Assembly (NCBI GenBank): GCA_964503085.1 | Contig: CAZCYQ010000013.1 | Span: 1-64,000 of the forward strand | DNA length: 64,000 bases | From: Bin80 sp964503085 | Lineage (GTDB): Bacteria; Bacteroidota; Rhodothermia; Rhodothermales; Bin80 | Reading direction: 5' to 3' | In this document: piece after piece, positions 61,927 to 64,000 of the stretch | How the letters are laid out: each line of letters opens with the position of its first letter | Numbering within the stretch: the stretch's first letter is position 1 | Notes under the pieces: generated by a model | Told to the model about the DNA's origin: nothing | The model's input: only the letters and a program-made list of their open reading frames with translations | Database searches by the model: none | Translations under genes and position numbers: made by a program

Positions 61927-64000
61927 CTAACGAGCGTACTGTCAGTGTGGTTAAGCCAATGGAGGACCACCGTTTCGGACAAGAGAAGTCATCATTAAGC
62001 GACTTTGACTCTAACCATGGCTATGTACTATTAGGGGAACCGGGAATGGGAAAGAGTACCTGTTTTACTGAAGAAGCTAACCGAATTGGTGCCGAAGATC
62101 CCATTTCCGCACGATATTTTATCAGGCACAATCCTGAACACCATCCCGAGTGGCGCGAAGGCCCACTGTTCATTGACGGGCTGGACGAGGTACGTATTGG
62201 TGGGGGAGATCCAATGGCTGCACTGGACAAAATCATCACCCATCTCGAAGCCTTGGGCAAACCCCGGTTCCGTCTCTCATGCCGCGCCGGTAGCTGGCTA
62301 GGAAACAGAGACCTGCGAGCACTCTCCTCGCTCACAGGCTCCGAGGTAATCCCGGTCGTAGAACTAAATCCGCTGAATCATGACAATGTTCGGCAGATTA
62401 TTTTCCCAAAGAGAGAGGATGCGAATGAATTCATTTTGCAAGCCTATGAGCACGGTATGGAGGCCTTTCTTTTCAATCCACAGTTACTTGACTTGCTACT
62501 AATATCCGTCGAAACTGGTGGCTGGCCCGACAACCCGAGCGAGACATTCGAGAACGCCTGTCGTGTACTTGTCAGTGAACAGAACTCCGAATACCGTGAT
62601 GTCCGCTCATTCGATGCACAACTGCCCTCCCTGCAAGCAGTCCTCAGCGCAGCCGGCCAACTTTCCGCACTCATGCTGTTTGCAAATAAAACTGCCTGGT
62701 CAGTAGATAATCCAAACGATCCTGAGGTTCTCTCTTTGCGAGATGTAGACTATGGGGAGCGTTCTGCCCTTCGGGAAGCTTTTGATTCAAGCCTTTTCAG
62801 AGGCAATCTTCGCTGCCGAACGCCAATCCATCGACTGCTGGTTGAGTTTCTCGGCGCAAAATACTTAGCCGAGAAAATTCAGGATGGTCTGATGATTCAA
62901 CGCGTATTCGCTCTTCTCATGGGCCACGATGGAATTCCCTTGCCCGACCTTCGGGGACTGACTGGCTGGCTGGCTGCGTTAGCACCCGAGACAAGAAAAC
63001 GCTTGATTAAAGCAGATCCAATTGCCATAGCTTTCAACGGCGACGCGAGCAACTTTCGTCCAGAAGATCGGAAAGCACTACTTGCGGGACTTGAGCAAAA
63101 TGCCCACCTCGTAAGTTCCCAACCTTCTGCAGCCTGCCTCGGCGCCTTAGCCGGAGACCAAGGGAGGTTGACCGTATGGGAATTGTCAAATTCGCCTATC
63201 CGGTCAGAGAACAGACAGACTCTTGTTTATTGGCTTCTTTGCGGTGTTTCACAAACATACTCTGATACGGCTCGAGATCGCAATTCCAATGTAGATGTGC
63301 ATGTAGAACTTGATCGCAACAACTTGATAAAGATCATCTACGATCCTACTTGGGCGATAGATATTCGCCGCCAAGCACTTCGTACTCTGGATCTGGTTCT
63401 CATTGAAAAGCCGGATCGTAGCGCTACCATGCGAGAACTTATCAAAGATTTGGAAGAAAACCGGTTTCCCGATGAGAAGAATGAATTGATGGGAACTGTA
63501 CTAGATCTCTCGTATCCAAGTGCGTTGAAACCCACAGAAGTATGGAGTCATCTCGTAACCGGACCGGCAGCACCCGGTTATGTCTACAAACTTTTTTTTA
63601 CAAACCTCGCAGACAAGTCAACGAAGGAGCAAATCAAAGAATTGTTGGACTCTCTTTGTGACCGCGCTTCTGCAGTCGTCCCAAAATTGGCCAGCCTCAG
63701 AATAGCGGATACCGTACTCATTCTCTTGGCACGAGGATTGGACTTATTCGGAGATAGGCTGGATCTTTCAGAGTTATACCGATGGTTCAAACTAGTCAAA
63801 TTTGATCATTCCTCGTATGAACTAATCCCGGTGCACGACTCAACACACGCATATGGTGGATATAATAATGCTAAAGCGAGTGCCGCAATTCTCGACTGGC
63901 TAGGTGAACGAAGGAACATCCAGTATGAACTCATCGAGCGTGAATTAACCGAGCTAGAATCCAAGATCGGAGACAGGTTGCTCAATAAGATAACGGGGCT
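61923..64000 (+). CDS. STAND/NACHT-like NTPase (runs off the window)
   Basis: At least 692 residues, truncated by the window edge with no stop. The N-terminus goes almost directly into the NTPase: Walker A LLGEPGMGKST (about 38-48), Walker B PLFIDGLDEVR (about 81-91), and FRLSCRAGSWLGNRD, like the NACHT sensor region. Beyond about 300 the chain is helical with repeated LxxLL-like stretches (LRTLDLVLIEKPDRS, LRIADTVLILLARGL), suggestive of HEAT-like sensor repeats. No N-terminal effector domain is present, so an effector would have to be C-terminal or the upstream ATPase it overlaps by 4 bases. STAND NTPases of this shape are frequent in antiphage systems; that role is inferred. A second ATG at 61917 is in frame. 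Confidence 0.75.
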   Translation, partial: MTNERTVSVVKPMEDHRFGQEKSSLSDFDSNHGYVLLGEPGMGKSTCFTEEANRIGAEDPISARYFIRHNPEHHPEWREGPLFIDGLDEVRIGGGDPMAALDKIITHLEALGKPRFRLSCRAGSWLGNRDLRALSSLTGSEVIPVVELNPLNHDNVRQIIFPKREDANEFILQAYEHGMEAFLFNPQLLDLLLISVETGGWPDNPSETFENACRVLVSEQNSEYRDVRSFDAQLPSLQAVLSAAGQLSALMLFANKTAWSVDNPNDPEVLSLRDVDYGERSALREAFDSSLFRGNLRCRTPIHRLLVEFLGAKYLAEKIQDGLMIQRVFALLMGHDGIPLPDLRGLTGWLAALAPETRKRLIKADPIAIAFNGDASNFRPEDRKALLAGLEQNAHLVSSQPSAACLGALAGDQGRLTVWELSNSPIRSENRQTLVYWLLCGVSQTYSDTARDRNSNVDVHVELDRNNLIKIIYDPTWAIDIRRQALRTLDLVLIEKPDRSATMRELIKDLEENRFPDEKNELMGTVLDLSYPSALKPTEVWSHLVTGPAAPGYVYKLFFTNLADKSTKEQIKELLDSLCDRASAVVPKLASLRIADTVLILLARGLDLFGDRLDLSELYRWFKLVKFDHSSYELIPVHDSTHAYGGYNNAKASAAILDWLGERRNIQYELIERELTELESKIGDRLLNKITG

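Overview
The window looks like a chromosome segment from a marine, polysaccharide-degrading member of the Bacteroidota/Rhodothermota group. Three things point there: many secreted proteins end in a type IX secretion (T9SS) sorting domain with the YPNPF signature, TonB-dependent receptors carry an N-terminal carboxypeptidase-regulatory-like domain, and PorV-like and FadL-like outer-membrane barrels are frequent. The fused E2-E1 2-oxoglutarate dehydrogenase at 1467-5102 is known from Actinobacteria and, as I recall, from Rhodothermus/Salinibacter relatives, so I lean to Rhodothermota. Base composition looks near 50 percent GC by eye. Starts mostly lack a Shine-Dalgarno sequence, and several genes use TTG or GTG.

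Layout. 1-1.1 kb: a decayed outer-membrane protein gene and a VanZ-like protein. 1.5-5.1 kb: the fused oxoglutarate dehydrogenase. 5.5-31.1 kb: a large alginate-use locus. Its rightward arm encodes a PL17-type oligoalginate lyase, an SDR reductase that probably acts on the unsaturated monouronate, a DctPQM TRAP transporter and a FadR-type GntR regulator. Its leftward arm encodes a duplicated beta-helix protein and two PL6 lyases, one of them fused to a second beta-helix. Beyond a six-bladed propeller lipoprotein lie a heparinase II/III-like lyase, two outer-membrane barrels, a T9SS protein and a TonB-dependent receptor. No SusD was seen. The inferred flow is: secreted PL6 lyases cut polymer, the receptor imports oligomers, the PL17/heparinase-like lyases release monomers, the TRAP system takes them in and the SDR reduces them. 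A perfect 10-bp-arm palindrome precedes the leftward lyase operon and is a candidate regulator site.

31.7-41.6 kb: ribosomal protein bS21, a FadL-like barrel, a Tyr/Gly-rich lipoprotein with an Arg/Ser/Thr repeat tail, an aldo/keto reductase, a TonB-dependent receptor, a DUF5683-like protein and an orphan solute-binding lipoprotein. 41.8-49.5 kb: a conserved housekeeping block of tRNA-Val, infC, rpmI, rplT, pheS, pheT, a coiled-coil protein, zapA, a probable 6S RNA and rny. Between rplT and pheS sits a complete-looking transcription attenuator: a 16-codon leader peptide with three consecutive Phe codons, an antiterminator, and a mutually exclusive terminator. I consider it the most interesting regulatory element in the window.

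49.7-60.1 kb: a dipeptidase whose end overlaps the convergent glyS, a DUF1640-like coiled-coil membrane protein built from 21-bp repeats, rdgB-dtd, a spondin/Calx-beta T9SS protein, and a large BNR/sortilin-like propeller protein. 60.6-64 kb: an AAA/DUF4143 ATPase overlapping by 4 bp a STAND/NACHT-like NTPase that runs off the window, a possible defence module.
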